Assembly: GCA_963921935.1 (NCBI GenBank)
Contig: OY998180.1
Location: 101,629,610-101,693,609, forward strand
Length of the DNA stretch: 64,000 nt
Direction: 5' to 3'
Origin: Galeruca laticollis
Lineage: Eukaryota; Arthropoda; Insecta; Coleoptera; Chrysomelidae
Positions 22,555-33,093 of the stretch are shown here, piece after piece. The first letter of the stretch is position 1, and every line of letters begins with the position of its first letter. The position numbers and the translations under genes were made by a program. The notes under the pieces are model-generated. The model was not told where the DNA came from, searched no databases, and saw only the letters and a program-made list of their open reading frames with translations.

Positions 22555-24735
22555 GACACGCTGCAAATGAAAAACCAAAACTATCACGCTCGGGTAGGAG
22601 CCCAACGATAATAAGTAGCAGGTGCTAGGCCCGAATACTCCAGCGCTAGCTCCTATGGTGGGTTTTGAACCATCTGTGTATCATTTTATGGTGTTTCCTT
22701 CAAGAATTTGGGTGGTGTATTCCCTTTCCCAGTCTTACCTCTTACTTAGCATCGTAATGAAGCTGTTTTCGATGCTTACTTTCTTGATCATTTCGTCACT
22801 GGGAAGATTCGCTGATGAGATGTACTTTGTTAGAGAGGACCAGGCTCCCTGATTGTTAATACTTTCATTGCCTGAACCTTCCCTAGATAATCTAAGAATT
22901 GACTCTTGGGCTGATCTTTCTATTACCAGATGTAGAGATGTTAGATCTGTAATGATCTCAAGTGCACTAGTTGTGAACGTTCTCATAGCTCCAGTGATGC
23001 ACACACAGGCAAGCCTTTGAACTTTGTCGAGGGTCTTTCTTGTGCTATTCTGACCTAATTTGGTATGCCAGACTATGGCCCCCTACGCAATTGCTGGTCT
23101 CAGAATTATGGCGTACATCCATCGCAGTATTTTAGGGTTACAGTGCCAAATCTTACCAGCTAGACTTCTGCACGCAAAGGAAGCTTGTACTGCTTTACTG
23201 GCAGTTATGTCAACACACTTTTGCCACAGAAATTTACTGTCCAGGGTTATCCCTAGATATTTAACTTCAGATTTCCATTCTATGATTTCCCCGTTTAAAA
23301 ATAGGGGTTTCATAGCTGTAAGTGTTCTTTTCCGGGCAAATTGAATTACTGTGGTCTTGTTTGGGTTAATATTCAGCCCCACTGATAAGCACCATTACTA
23401 AATAATTCTGAGGCCCTTTTGTAATAAATCACACAAGGTGCTCTTCAACTTGCCTCTGACTATGTCATCAACATAGCCCATACATTCGAAGCCAAGCTTC
23501 GTTAGCCTGTAGAACAATTCATCTACTACTAGGCTCCATAGAAGGGGAGATATTACTCCCCCTGGACGTGTCCCGTGAGTGGCTAACAGAGGTGGTTTGA
23601 TTTCCCACCTGTGTCTCAGCTATCCTCTTCGTCAACACCTTATACATCTATTTTATAATGGTTTCAATCACTTCCTCCCTTCTTTTTCGTGCTTCTTTGA
23701 CAGACACATGCGTTGTGTTGTCAATGGCCCATATATATCTAGGAATGCACTCAATGCGATTTTTTTCTTGTTCAAAGTTCTCTGAATGATTTCGGTCGTT
23801 GATCGGCTCGCTCTATAAGCATGCTGAGATTTATGACGTGGTGTATTCACCAGATTCTCCGTTCTTATGTGGTTATCAACTACTTACTCCATCGCTTTAA
23901 GTAGAAAAGATGTTAGACATATGGGTCTAAAAGATCGGGCACCAGTCCCGTCTTTTTTTACTATTTTTGGTACGAAGGTTACCCTTGCCCTTCATCATTT
24001 TCTAGGTATTAGACCCACAGCTAGACTGCTTCTTGTAATCATCAGCAGGTGAGGAAGAATCTCCTCTCTCCCTTTCTACAGGAGTGCAGGAAATATTCCG
24101 TCCACGGTTGGACGGTTGAAAGGTACTTATTGCCCATTCCAACCGTTGTCTGGTAAATATTTTCTTAGCAAAGTCCCAATCCTCCTTGCGGGATTTTTTG
24201 GTGTAATCATTGCTTTTTCAGTGCTTGTTGTAGTTTCACTACCTGGAAAGGCGGCTCTTAGTAGAAGAATCGATGGTTCCTTTTCACCATCCGTCTGGAT
24301 TTTTCTGCGACATTGTGGGGTTAGTTCCCCCACTTGCTATGACCTTTTGTAGTCTGGCCGCTGCGTGAGTGGAAGTGATCTTTTCGCAAAAGGCTTGAAA
24401 ATTAAGCCTTCTGGCCTTCCTAATCTCTTTATTGTACTGAGTAAGCTTCTCAGTGTACCCCTGCCACTTACCGTCACGTTTGGCTCTACTAAAGAGCCGA
24501 CGGACCTCTTTACTGAGGCTTGACAGGTTCTCATTCCATCAAGAAGCATCCTTGTCTGATCGAGCTTTTGACAGTAGGCAGCTGGAATGAAAGGCTTCCA
24601 TGATTGCCTCACTGATCTGTTCGACTTTTTGTTCCAGGTCGTAGTGCTGGTGATTTACCCCATTGTCCTTCAGATTGGTCTTGTAAAGAGGCCAATCCGT
24701 ATTTCTAGGATTTCGAATTGTAGGAATCTCTATCC
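22555..24735 (-). pseudogene. I/R1/LOA-type LINE polymerase: RT plus start of RNase H
   Basis: The minus strand, read across several frameshifts, gives a linker ('NPRNTDWPLYKTNLKDNG', 'SWWNENL'-like region), then RT motifs 'SQHAYRASRSTTEI' and 'ALSAFLDIYG', then 'GGVISPLLWSLVVDEL', then the catalytic 'MGYVDDIV' (about 23469). Next come 'NINPNKTTVIQFARKR' and 'VKYLGITLD'. After 'NSTRKTLDKVQRL'-like and 'ITGAMRT' segments the frame enters RNase H with 'YTDGSK' (near 22670) and stops being recognisable at about 22555. RNase H after RT is characteristic of the I, LOA and R1-related clades. The endonuclease is missing 5' and most of RNase H 3'. It is inactive. Confidence 0.75.
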
Positions 24736-25234
24736 CAGCAAGAGTACTTAGTAAATATTTTGGTAAGTTTATTTTTGGAATTTAGATATTATTCAGGTTG
24801 TCCCTGTTAAAATTACGGATTTTTAACCATTGGGCACAAACCGCCTCTGGATTTCTGTGTGTAATGTAGATTCATGTATACCGTCAATCACAACTTCGAT
24901 CTTGGTTGTTGTCCGGAAAACTCCGGATCTTCCAATTGACGGCACAAATGAGCGTTTGGTTTCCCTGTTGAAATCTGTTGTTTTGTGTTTTCCCATGTTT
25001 CGATTAACATATTTGCTCCCAAGTTTCACATCCTTATTTGGTTATACCGTGCTGAGGACGGAAAATGAGCCAGAAACATGCATGTCCGCAGTTACCACTC
25101 TGTTTCAGTAGCTCTTTTTCTTTTTGCGCGAGTTACCCATGAATCTCTTTGTTGTTGTTATTTACATATCACGCGATATTCCTACATCTTCTTTGTTGTT
25201 TACTATGCGTCGGAAGGTTCAGGCAGGGGGGCTA
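24736..25234. other. Unassigned segment upstream of the LINE
   Basis: A 68-codon minus-strand ORF (24823-25029) shows no motif I recognise. It may belong to the LINE's lost endonuclease region or to another element, but nothing supports a choice. Confidence 0.3.
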
Positions 25235-25430
25235 TATGGCCTTTTTTTTCTCATAACAAAATAATACTTTTATAGGTCTAGCTGTTATACTTTCCAAGTA
25301 ATGGACAGTAAATTGTTAAATTATTTACGTTAGAATTTAGCTAAAAAAAGTAGTTGGCTATGCATGTCTTACTGCACTGGCTGATCTTACCTGTCAAAAC
25401 TATAAACGAGCATAACAAATACAGCTTATT

Positions 25431-25960
25431 GTTTGTTAAAAGTGCTATATTTTTTAAAAATGGGTAATACGGCTTCTGAAAAAGTAGAAATATTTTATAA
25501 TTTGAAAGAACAATCAAGGTAATTTTTTGTGGGTATGTGGCAATTAAATACCAAGGTGTACTCTTTTTAAAATATATTCCAAGCTTTCGAAATTATATAA
25601 TAATTAATTGAGAATAGTGGGAAAATTGTAAAATTTATAATAGTAACTTAACAATGTAATTTAATGTCACTATATAATATATAGTTTTTATTTGGAAGAT
25701 GTATACAGTAATCTATTATAAATTTTACAATTTTACCACTACTCTCAATTAATTTATTTCTAATGCATATATAATATTCGGAAGCTTGGAATATATATTA
25801 AAAAGAGTACAACTGGGTATTTGATTGCCACATACCCACAAAAAATTACCTTGATTATTAAGTTGGCAAAGACATCCTTTCAAATTATAAAATATTTCTA
25901 CTTTTTCAGAAGCCGTATAATCCATTTTTGAAAAATATACCACTTTTAACAAGCAATACC
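25431..25960. repeat. Foldback with ~225-bp arms
   Basis: The left arm starts 'tgttaaaagtgctatatttt' and the right arm ends with 'aaaatataccacttttaaca'. Arms match over most of their length, including 'ggcttctgaaaaagtagaaa'. The loop is about 25655-25695. The minus-strand ORF at 25749-25952 is simply the right arm. Confidence 0.75.
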
Positions 25961-25990
25961 TTGTATAAATACTTGTTACTTTCGTTTATA

Positions 25991-27113
25991 GGGACTGAGA
26001 AAGATGACGATTATGCCATCTGCCGGGAAAAACACAATTAATGTGATGGTAAACAGTATCAGTTTTGCATTATCAGCGTTTTTAATTATTTTTTTAAACT
26101 ATAATATGTGTTGTTTCTTGCTGTATTTACACTAGAAGAAACTTATAACATAGCTTCGGCGAGTGAATCAAAGATTTAAAATTTTTTTCAAAAGTTCCAG
26201 TATCTTTACTTCCTTACATTGATGAAATTGTATTCGTAGTATGTAGGTTGATAGAACATTGCAAAATCAACAATAAAACGATAATCTATAAGCTATACAA
26301 ATTAACAAAAAAAATAATCTGAAAATTTTTACAAAGTTTTTAAACATATCTGTTAACTTTTGTATCGAACAAAATGTTTAGAAAAATTGTAAACGATCAA
26401 TAACACAAATTAATGCTTTTTATTGTAAATTTTATTGTGTATTTTTTTCAATATATAATAATTTCAGTTGTAATGTAACAAAAATATTTATTAGAATTAT
26501 TTTTATCGCATTTTTGTTAATGGTTTGCAAGTAAAAATTAACAGTTTGATTATTATATTAGCTATGAAAATATTTAATGTTGATAAAGTATTTTTTTACT
26601 ACTAACCTGAGAAATTCACTCTATTCCCCTAACGAGAAGTAACATTTCTCACCCTAGGTAAATAAAGATAATAAACAAAGAAGTAGGTAAATAATGGTAA
26701 GTGTCAAATTTTCAATATATTCATATACTTCCAAAAGCCATAGTTTGGTAGGACCATTAATTTGTTATGCTTATTTAACCTAATACTAATGTGCTCAGCC
26801 AGCCATCATTGTATGCTTGTTGAATATATGCCTTGGTTGAGAAACCTATTATTTACCTCGCACATTATGTGTGTGGTCGCAGTTAAATAAATTAGTCTAG
26901 GTCTGTTGAGTACATAGACAATAAGTTTGGTTGAGTAAAATAAAATGCGTGTTGTTAGGTATTAAATTTCTCAAAAACTTATCATCTCGTCAATTTTTTT
27001 TGCATTTTTTAAGTTATTTATTACATTGTTTACATCACCATGTTTTTCTTATTTAACACCAGGGCGCTCTACTTTCAATAGAAGTGCCGCTTCTATAGTT
27101 CGGGCACGATCCC
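25991..27113. mobile_element. Non-autonomous DNA transposon with TA target site, copy 2
   Basis: It has the same ends as the element at 3042-3913: 'GGGACTGAGAAAGATGACG' at the left and 'CACGATCCC' at the right, with TA flanks (25989-25990 and 27114-27115). The right subterminal block 'caccagggcgctctacttt' is shared with copy 1. The interior differs in length (1123 against 872 bp). No transposase is encoded. Confidence 0.7.
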
Positions 27114-27124
27114 TACAGTTTTGA

Positions 27125-27158
27125 CATCGTCCATAAATATTGGAATTTATGGACGATG
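27125..27158. repeat. Perfect 14-bp hairpin
   Basis: 'catcgtccataaat' is followed after 6 nt by its exact reverse complement. It sits between the TA element and the outer inverted repeat. Confidence 0.7.
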
Positions 27159-27310
27159 GTTTTGACAGATAAGATCAACAAGTGCTGTAAGACATGCCGA
27201 ACTACTTTTTTTGGCTAAATACTTTAGGAATTTACTGTCCATTACTTTGGAAAGTATAAGTGCTAGACCTATAAAAATATATATTTTTGTTATGAGAAAA
27301 AAGCCTCCAT

Positions 27311-28018
27311 CCGAATATGTCATAATATACAGGGCATTCTATTTTAAAAAATATATTCTTATATTATACCCTGTAATGCAAAAACGCTACTGTGTGCAAA
27401 GTATGTTTTATTAAAATTAATTTATATTCCTACAACTTTTATATAAAACTTTTTTTTATATATGTATGCATAAGAGAAATAAAAAGGTACCCTGTACGTA
27501 ATCAGTGACTGGAATTTTATAATATTCCGATGTATAGTTTAGAAATGATGTCTAAACATAAGTTTTTATTTCTATACTTTAAAGACCTATGCCTCCGAAA
27601 CGAAGGCACGCATGTCAAAAATTTATTTGAGCTTCTTACATTATTTTGACTTCTACTCGCTGTCTAATTTTGGGCATTTAGTTCGTGGTATATGTTGAAT
27701 TTTTGTTCTGTGCGGAAGTTAGTTTAAGTTTATCACTTAATGTTATATCTACAAATAAATGTGGATAGGATAGGGTACTGAATGCTTTGGTGTGTGTAGA
27801 CGTGAGTCACGTTGTATCTAACTATTGCATTTAAATTAGGTGCAAAAGTTCCCATGAAATTGTTGAATTTTGCGTAAGTAGTGTATCTAGTGACTGAGAA
27901 CTAATAAATCAAAAATACAGTAACAAAAACTTATTATTCACTGAAAAATCCAATTTTCTCTCGATTTCAATATACCAGTTGATGTTAATACTCGTTCCCA
28001 AAAAAGGGCAAGGAAGAA
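27311..28018. other. Probable 5' region of the following LINE; no separate gene
   Basis: No ORF with recognisable content is present. The 3' part (about 27860-28018) is likely upstream sequence of the LINE ORF1 that begins near 28019. Confidence 0.35.
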
Positions 28019-28441
28019 TTGCACCAAACAATTAAATCTATTGTGAATAAGGTATGTACCTCAGAAAGCTTCATAACTCATCTATGTGATTCTATATTTG
28101 AAGTAGTCACTAAAAAAATTGAAGACGAATTAATATTCTTAAAAACAGGAATCGAAAGCTTGTCATTAAAAAGTAACAATCAAGAAAATCTGATTCAATC
28201 ATTGAGCAACAAATGTGTAAATTATGAACAGGAGATACGTAAGAAAAATATTTTATTATTTGGAATATCTGAAGATCCCAAAAAAAATTGTATTGAAAAG
28301 ACTCTTGAAGTGTTCAATAAAATAATGAAAATTATACCAATAAGTAAACACCATATTTCAAGTTGCTATAGATTGGGAAAAACGAAAGGAAATAAACCAC
28401 GAGCACTAATAGTCAAATTTTATGGTGGTGTTGTATTCTAA
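28019..28441 (+). CDS. LINE ORF1 (coiled coil plus RRM-like nucleic-acid-binding domain), C-terminally broken
   Basis: The 140-residue frame has a heptad-rich, Lys/Glu/Leu-rich segment (residues ~25-75). It is followed by 'EIRKKNILLFGISEDP', 'ISKHHISSCYRLGK' and 'KPRALIVKF', the signature of L1/CR1-type ORF1 proteins (RNA chaperone, trimeric coiled coil plus RRM). The start in the track is not a strong ATG context, and the true start may lie upstream. After 28441 a frameshift leads into 'KLLKNSKFRFSILKRYAE', so the C-terminus is disrupted. It belongs to the same LINE as the RT at 29639. Confidence 0.65.
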   Translation: MHQTIKSIVNKVCTSESFITHLCDSIFEVVTKKIEDELIFLKTGIESLSLKSNNQENLIQSLSNKCVNYEQEIRKKNILLFGISEDPKKNCIEKTLEVFNKIMKIIPISKHHISSCYRLGKTKGNKPRALIVKFYGGVVF

Positions 28442-29034
28442 TAAAAAACTTCTAAAGAATAGCAAATTTAGATTTTCAATTTTAAAAAGATATGCGGAAT
28501 TATACTACCTCAGCAATTAAAAGAGAAAAAAAGCCTTTCTTGAATACTCGTTTAATGAAAAAAATTGTTAAATCCTTTGGATAATGTTAAAAACATATAA
28601 TATCATTCTGGATAAAGCCAATAAGACCTTGCCAAATAACTTAAGAAATCCTAACGAAGTAAACAACTACTTTATTAGCTCTCTACCAAATATAGAGCCT
28701 TCTTTAATAAGAACAACAATAAACTAATTGATAGAACCTTTGTTTTTTCTGCAGTTAATGACTTATTCGTTATTGAAAGAGTTAATGAAATTAAAACCAA
28801 TGCGATAGACAACCCGGGTTAAGATCGCAGCGCCATGACGGTGACAGCTGAAAGCTAGCTAAGTACCATTATACTATTGTTTACATTTGTTTATATTATA
28901 AAATTGGTTTTTTTTTAGATATTTTTCAAGTACCATTTGTATTAAACTAAATTATTTAGTAAGACTTCTTGGCCCTCAAAATCTATGTTCAAAATAAATC
29001 TCCTCTTGTTGATACTCAATAGTGGGGCAACTTT

Positions 29035-29178
29035 TGTTCTCGTTTTTTTCGAAGAGCTCTGGATGATGGATCTGCTGGCGATGTACCACATGATCCTAGT
29101 GGCAGATTCTGGGATAGCACAGCAAATTATTTTAATATGCCACGTTTGACTCTAACTAAAAAGAAAAGAATGGAATAA
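29035..29178 (+). CDS. Short protein-like segment inside the 816-bp insertion
   Basis: The open segment contains 'RRALDDGSAGDVPHDPSG' and ends 'NMPRLTLTKKKRME' before a stop. Its composition (balanced, no AT-driven bias) is unlike the flanks and looks like the 3' end of a real coding exon. I do not recognise the family. It may be a captured gene fragment, or part of the element's own protein. Confidence 0.3.
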   Translation, partial: CSRFFRRALDDGSAGDVPHDPSGRFWDSTANYFNMPRLTLTKKKRME

Positions 29179-29319
29179 CAGAATTTTAATCATAGTACTA
29201 CCTTTCTGTAAAAAATCACTTTCGAGAAAATGTAATGAGCACACTTTCATCGTATTTGACACATTTTTTCCGATTTTTAATGCTTTCATCTAGAACAATA
29301 TTCTATCACTTAGTTCCAT

Positions 29320-29359
29320 GGATCCAAGCTTAGTTTCTTGGATCCAAGCTTAGTTTCCA
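29320..29359. repeat. 20-bp tandem duplication
   Basis: 'ggatccaagcttagtttc' occurs twice in a row (29320-29339, 29340-29359). Confidence 0.9.
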
Positions 29360-29425
29360 CAAAAACCTTCGATTTTATTTTCGGGAAAAGATGAAAACTT
29401 AAATTAAGATTTCGCTTGATCCAAG

Positions 29426-29611
29426 ATGAATACTGGGGAACGCAGTAATGCTGATTCATTTAAAATATCTCCAACAAACAGTATAAAGACAAAAAAATTA
29501 ACAAACACAACTGAAGCTCTATGTTTTGTCATAAACACCAATAAAGAAAATGGCTGCACATTGGCTTTAAGCTCGGTTCTTACACTATCCGTAAGATGGT
29601 GTATCGCTTAG
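29426..29611 (+). CDS. Short hypothetical ORF in the 816-bp insertion
   Basis: This is a 61-codon ATG-initiated frame, Ser/Thr/Asn/Lys-rich. There are no motifs. It may be a first exon of the inserted element, or chance. Low support. Confidence 0.2.
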   Translation: MNTGERSNADSFKISPTNSIKTKKLTNTTEALCFVINTNKENGCTLALSSVLTLSVRWCIA

Positions 29612-29638
29612 CACGAATCGTCTATAGGAGATGATAAC

Positions 29639-30352
29639 TTGAGTATTGCAATGATAAAAATGTGTTGCCCCCACATTGTTCCTGATATTACATACATAAT
29701 TAATACATGTTTAGTCAACAATACATTTCCAAATTTATGGGAGACAGCAATTGTAAAGGTTCAACCTAAAAAAGCAAATACTCAAAACTATAAAGATCTC
29801 AGATCAATTAGCCCGCCACCTACATTAAGTGAAATTTTAGAAAAAACAGTTGAAATGCAATTAAAAATATTCATAGACGCTAATTCAATACAGCCGTTAA
29901 CCCGATTCGGGTTTCGTAAAGCGTACAGCTATTCAACGGCCTTAGTTCATATTATAAAAGATGACATTATTAACTCTACGGATATAGGAAAATGCACTGC
30001 TTTGGTGTTATTAGACTTCAGTAGAGCTTTTGATACTATTAATCATAAATTAATGTTAGTAATTTTAAATTCTATTGTTCTCACTGTAAACACTAAATCT
30101 TTTTTTGAGCGTCATCTTTCTGGTCGCCGACAACTAGAAAACATTGACGGTAAAACATCTCATTACACTGAAGTCAATTACGATGTTCCACAAGGTTCTA
30201 TTCTGGGGCCATTGCTTTTTGCAATTTACACTTCGAGACTAGAAACAACTCTCAAATACTGTAGTATGCACCTATATGCGGACGATATACAACTTTTTTA
30301 TAGCTGTATTCCTGACATAGCTGAAGATGCCTGCGAAAGCATAAATACCTAG
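29639..30352 (+). pseudogene. LINE reverse transcriptase domain (CR1/L2-like)
   Basis: The 237-residue ORF carries RT motifs in order: 'MIKMCCPHIVP', 'TRFGFRKAYSYSTALVHI', the catalytic Asp in 'LVLLDFSRAFDTINH', 'VPQGSILGPLLFAIYTS' and the catalytic 'HLYADDIQLFYS'. Active-site residues are intact. The ORF stops soon after the palm; the thumb and C-terminal region continue in pieces (30353-31040). The protein as a whole is inactive because the endonuclease is deleted and the 816-bp element interrupts the frame just upstream. Confidence 0.85.
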
Positions 30353-30746
30353 AGATCTAAAATATTTTATCAAGTCTGCGTCTGATCACTGCTTGAATAT
30401 TAACTGTAGTAAATCTAATATTTTGTTTTTGGCACTAGAATTAAAAGAGGTGTTATGACAGACGAAATCAATATTTTTATTAATTACTCTACATAAATTA
30501 ACTCATAAAAAGAGCTTATCTTGCACTCAAAATAATTTATGGAAATAGACACCTTATGAGTATTCGTTTAAAGCAAACCCTATGTGAAACTTTAATTTTA
30601 TCAATATTTAAGTATGCTGATGTTCTCAATGGTCCATGCTTAACACAGCAATATATAAAAAAAGTACAAAATATGTAGTTGCTTTTGTAATTTTTGGAAT
30701 TTCTAGAATAGATCATATTCGTCACAATTTAAAAGATGCTGGTTAG

Positions 30747-31040
30747 TTGAGTATGCACAATAGAAGAGCATTACATGCAGCTATTATGTTTCATAAAATT
30801 ATTACTAATAAAATACCCTCTTATCTGCATGGGAAAATAACTTATAGAACTGAGATACATAACATCAACATAATATATAAAGGCATTACATCGCCACCCT
30901 CCTTTAGACTTGAAATATTCCGTCGAAGATATAGTTACCAAATGTGCTCGGTATGTAATGGTGTTCCTAAAGCCATCAAAAATTGCAAAATATCAACGTT
31001 TAAAACGTATCTTAAAAAATCTCTTCGGGCTAGACAATGA
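30747..31040 (+). pseudogene. LINE polymerase C-terminal tail
   Basis: The 97-residue frame 'MHNRRALHAAIMFHKII', '...GVPKAIKNCKISTFKTYL' matches the C-terminal end commonly seen in CR1/L2/Jockey-group ORF2 proteins, ending just after 'KTYLKKSL'. It is separated from the RT by a degenerate stretch of about 390 bp. It belongs to the same element as 29639-30352. Confidence 0.6.
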
Positions 31041-31401
31041 TAATAATATATTTTTATTTAATGAGGAATAGTTTATTGTATTGTTGTGTTTTTTAATTTT
31101 TATTGAGTTGTACTTTTTTGTTTTATTGTTTAACTTTTATTATTTCACTAATACCTCTACAATTACTTAAGGGTTAAGTGGAAGAGCAGTTTAATGGTGG
31201 CTACCAACATTAAACTTAACTTCGGCCTTTATTTTCTTCTACGCTCATTTAAATAATTATATGTTTATGCCTTTTGTACATCTTGGAGAAAATACTAAAG
31301 ACGTTTATTATTATTACTATATCTATACAAATAAATTTGTTTGTTTTATTTGATTTTAACTGCTGCTTCCAAACTTTTGGACATAGGTCATCCAACAATA
31401 T

Positions 31402-31842
31402 TGTTACGAAACAGTACACTGGTATAGTCCCTGAATCCGACTCTGTCTAAGCCAGGTATGAAAGTTAAAATTTTGGCGGATGCGCAGGGCTTTCTTAGAA
31501 CTGTTTACGATTGTGACTATCTTATCTAGACCAGTCTTATCTAGAAAATGCCAGAACCAATTATTTTTGTGTAAGTCGCAATCTAGAATTATCTAGTGAA
31601 AAAGGCACTAAAATATAAGGGACCGACGAGCGAGTTAGTTTAGTTTATAATTTGACATGTGTTGATATAAATTAATAATTAAGGTTGTGTGTATATAATT
31701 TAATTTTAAGTGAATAGTTATGTGTATATAAATTAAGTGTTAGTGAGTAGTTTAGTGTTTAAATAAATTCGTAAGTAGCCATACCGTGTGTCTAATGTTT
31801 ATCCCACCCATTTACTGTTTGAATAAATAAGAAAACATTACA
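31402..31842 (+). repeat. Gypsy copy 1, 5' LTR
   Basis: 441 bp, from TGTTACGAAACAG to AACATTACA. It matches the 3' LTR over its length. It contains 'tataagg' (31614) as a likely promoter TATA element and AATAAA signals near its end (31763 and about 31823). Confidence 0.9.
31614..31620 (+). promoter_or_regulatory. Candidate TATA box in the LTR
   Basis: TATAAGG precedes a conserved 'gaccgacgagcgagttag' that is also present in the 3' LTR and in copy 2 ('tatataaagg' at about 54271), so the position is conserved across the family. Confidence 0.5.
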
Positions 31843-31843
31843 T

Positions 31844-31860
31844 TGGTGTCAGAAGTGGGA
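31844..31860 (+). other. Primer-binding site, Leu-tRNA type
   Basis: 'TGGTGTCAGAAGTGGGA' begins two bases after the 5' LTR. It is complementary to a tRNA 3' end terminating in ACACCA, as in many leucine tRNAs. It primes minus-strand synthesis. Confidence 0.7.
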
Positions 31861-31886
31861 TAATATAAATACATTGCTACGTAAAA

Positions 31887-33093
31887 ATGGCCAAGAAGCT
31901 ATATGACTTGAAAGTGACTGAGTTAAGAGCAGAATTGGAAGATCGTGAGTTGGAAACGTCCGGTAATAAAAGTGAATTAGTAGAAAGACTTAAAGTGACA
32001 CTGGAAAATGACGGATTTGATCCAGAAACAGTTTTATTTAATGACGAGGCTTCCACCTTAATCTCGTCAATTTCTGCTAATATTTCTGCTAACATGGACG
32101 AGAAGATTTCTGCCATGGACGAGAAAATTTCAACGAATGTGAAAAACGATATTTCTGTTTTGAAGAACGATATATCTGCCGATATCTTATTAATGAAAAA
32201 CGACATTGCCGCTGACGTTGAAAATGAAATTTCGTCTCTAAAATCTGAAATCGAGAATAAAATGTCAACGATGGACGAGAAAATCAAGGAGTTAGAAAAA
32301 AAGATGACAGATATAAGGACTCAAGACACGCCAGCGGAAGAAAAGAAGACCGAGCAAACAAAACCTTGCAAGCCAGAAACACACCCTAAGTTAGAAGACA
32401 TTGGTAGTTTTACCCGAGTCAAGACCCCAACGTTCGATGGAAAAATGTCGTGTACCAATTATTTGAAACAATTTGAAGCAGCCGCTAGAGTGAATAATTG
32501 GTCCGATATAGAGAAGACAGTGAACTTAACTATCGCGCTTCGGGGAGATGCCTTAGATGTACTACAGACGATACCACTTGAAGAAATGGATGATTTCGAG
32601 CAGCTGAAGAAGAGGTTGGACATGCGATATGGCCACGAACATCTAGAGCACTTGTACGAATCCCAGCTGAAGAACCGAAGCCCTTCAAGAGTATGAAGTG
32701 GGTATTGCCCGATTAGTTCGTTTCGCTTATCCATCAGCACCGGAGAACATGATGGAATGTCTGGGCATCCAGGCCTTTATCGATAGCTTACGCGACCCCG
32801 ATATGCAGAAGACGCTTCGTTTAGCCAATCCCAAAAAATTAGTTGACGCATTGACAGCTGCTCTGGAATATGAAGCAGCAACGAAGGCTTCGGGATATAA
32901 CAAAATTAGGACCATTCAAGGAGAAGGTGACGAAGACAGATTTGACCAGTTCGTCAGTTTAATAAAAAGTATGATGGACAAGAAGCCGAGAAAGATCAGA
33001 TGCTGGAATTGTGGTGAGCTAGAGCATGTACGCAGTTCATGTAAGCGCCCCAGGACTCCTGCAAACCAAGAACCCCAGTCACAGGAAAACTAG
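31887..33093 (+). pseudogene. gag: Gypsy Gag polyprotein with N-terminal SAP domain and CCHC knuckle
   Basis: The ATG at 31887 starts 'MAKKLYDLKVTELRAELEDR', and residues ~5-40 fit a SAP domain (helix-turn-helix DNA/chromatin-binding motif: 'LKVTELRAEL', 'TSGNKSELVERL'). Residues ~70-150 form an Asp/Glu/Lys/Ile heptad coiled coil with near-repeats of 'MDEKIS'. Then comes a capsid-like region ('TPTFDGKMSCTNYLKQFE'). A one-base shift near 32683 moves the reading to the frame starting at 32698, which continues capsid and ends in a knuckle 'CWNCGELEHVRSSC' (CX2CX4HX4C) before a stop at 33091. SAP-bearing Gags occur in some insect Gypsy lineages; the domain may tether the particle to chromatin (inference). 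Confidence 0.85.

Larger units (their letters stand above)
25235..27310. mobile_element. Large nested inverted-repeat structure
   Basis: The segments 25235-25410 and 27157-27310 are reverse complements; both contain 'acttactttttttggcta'-type sequence, 'aatggacagtaaatt' and 'ataggtctag'. Between them lie a second foldback (25431-25960) and a TA-flanked element (25991-27113). The outer repeat looks like the TIR pair of a host foldback into which the others inserted. No coding sequence is supported. Confidence 0.6.
28808..29623. mobile_element. 816-bp insertion in the LINE, flanked by ATA
   Basis: The LINE frame breaks after '...NAI' at 28807 and resumes as 'GDDNLSIAMIKM' at 29627. ATA occurs at both junctions (28805-28807 and 29624-29626). 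The ends are weakly inverted ('TAGAC...' on both sides; about 13 of 18 matches). Inside are a 42-codon open segment (about 29037-29177), the direct repeat at 29320-29359 and an ORF at 29426-29611. The family is unknown to me. Confidence 0.6.
28019..31395 (+). mobile_element. CR1/L2-like LINE, internally deleted and interrupted
   Basis: Order: ORF1 (28019-28441), a deletion removing the endonuclease (junction near 28560-28590), an RT linker ('NLRNPNEVNNYFISSLPN', 28635-28690), an 816-bp insertion (28808-29623), RT (29639-30352), a degenerate C-terminal region (30353-31040) and a 3' UTR that ends in TTA-type simple sequence (about 31295-31320). The Gypsy element at 31402 starts right behind it. 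Confidence 0.7.
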
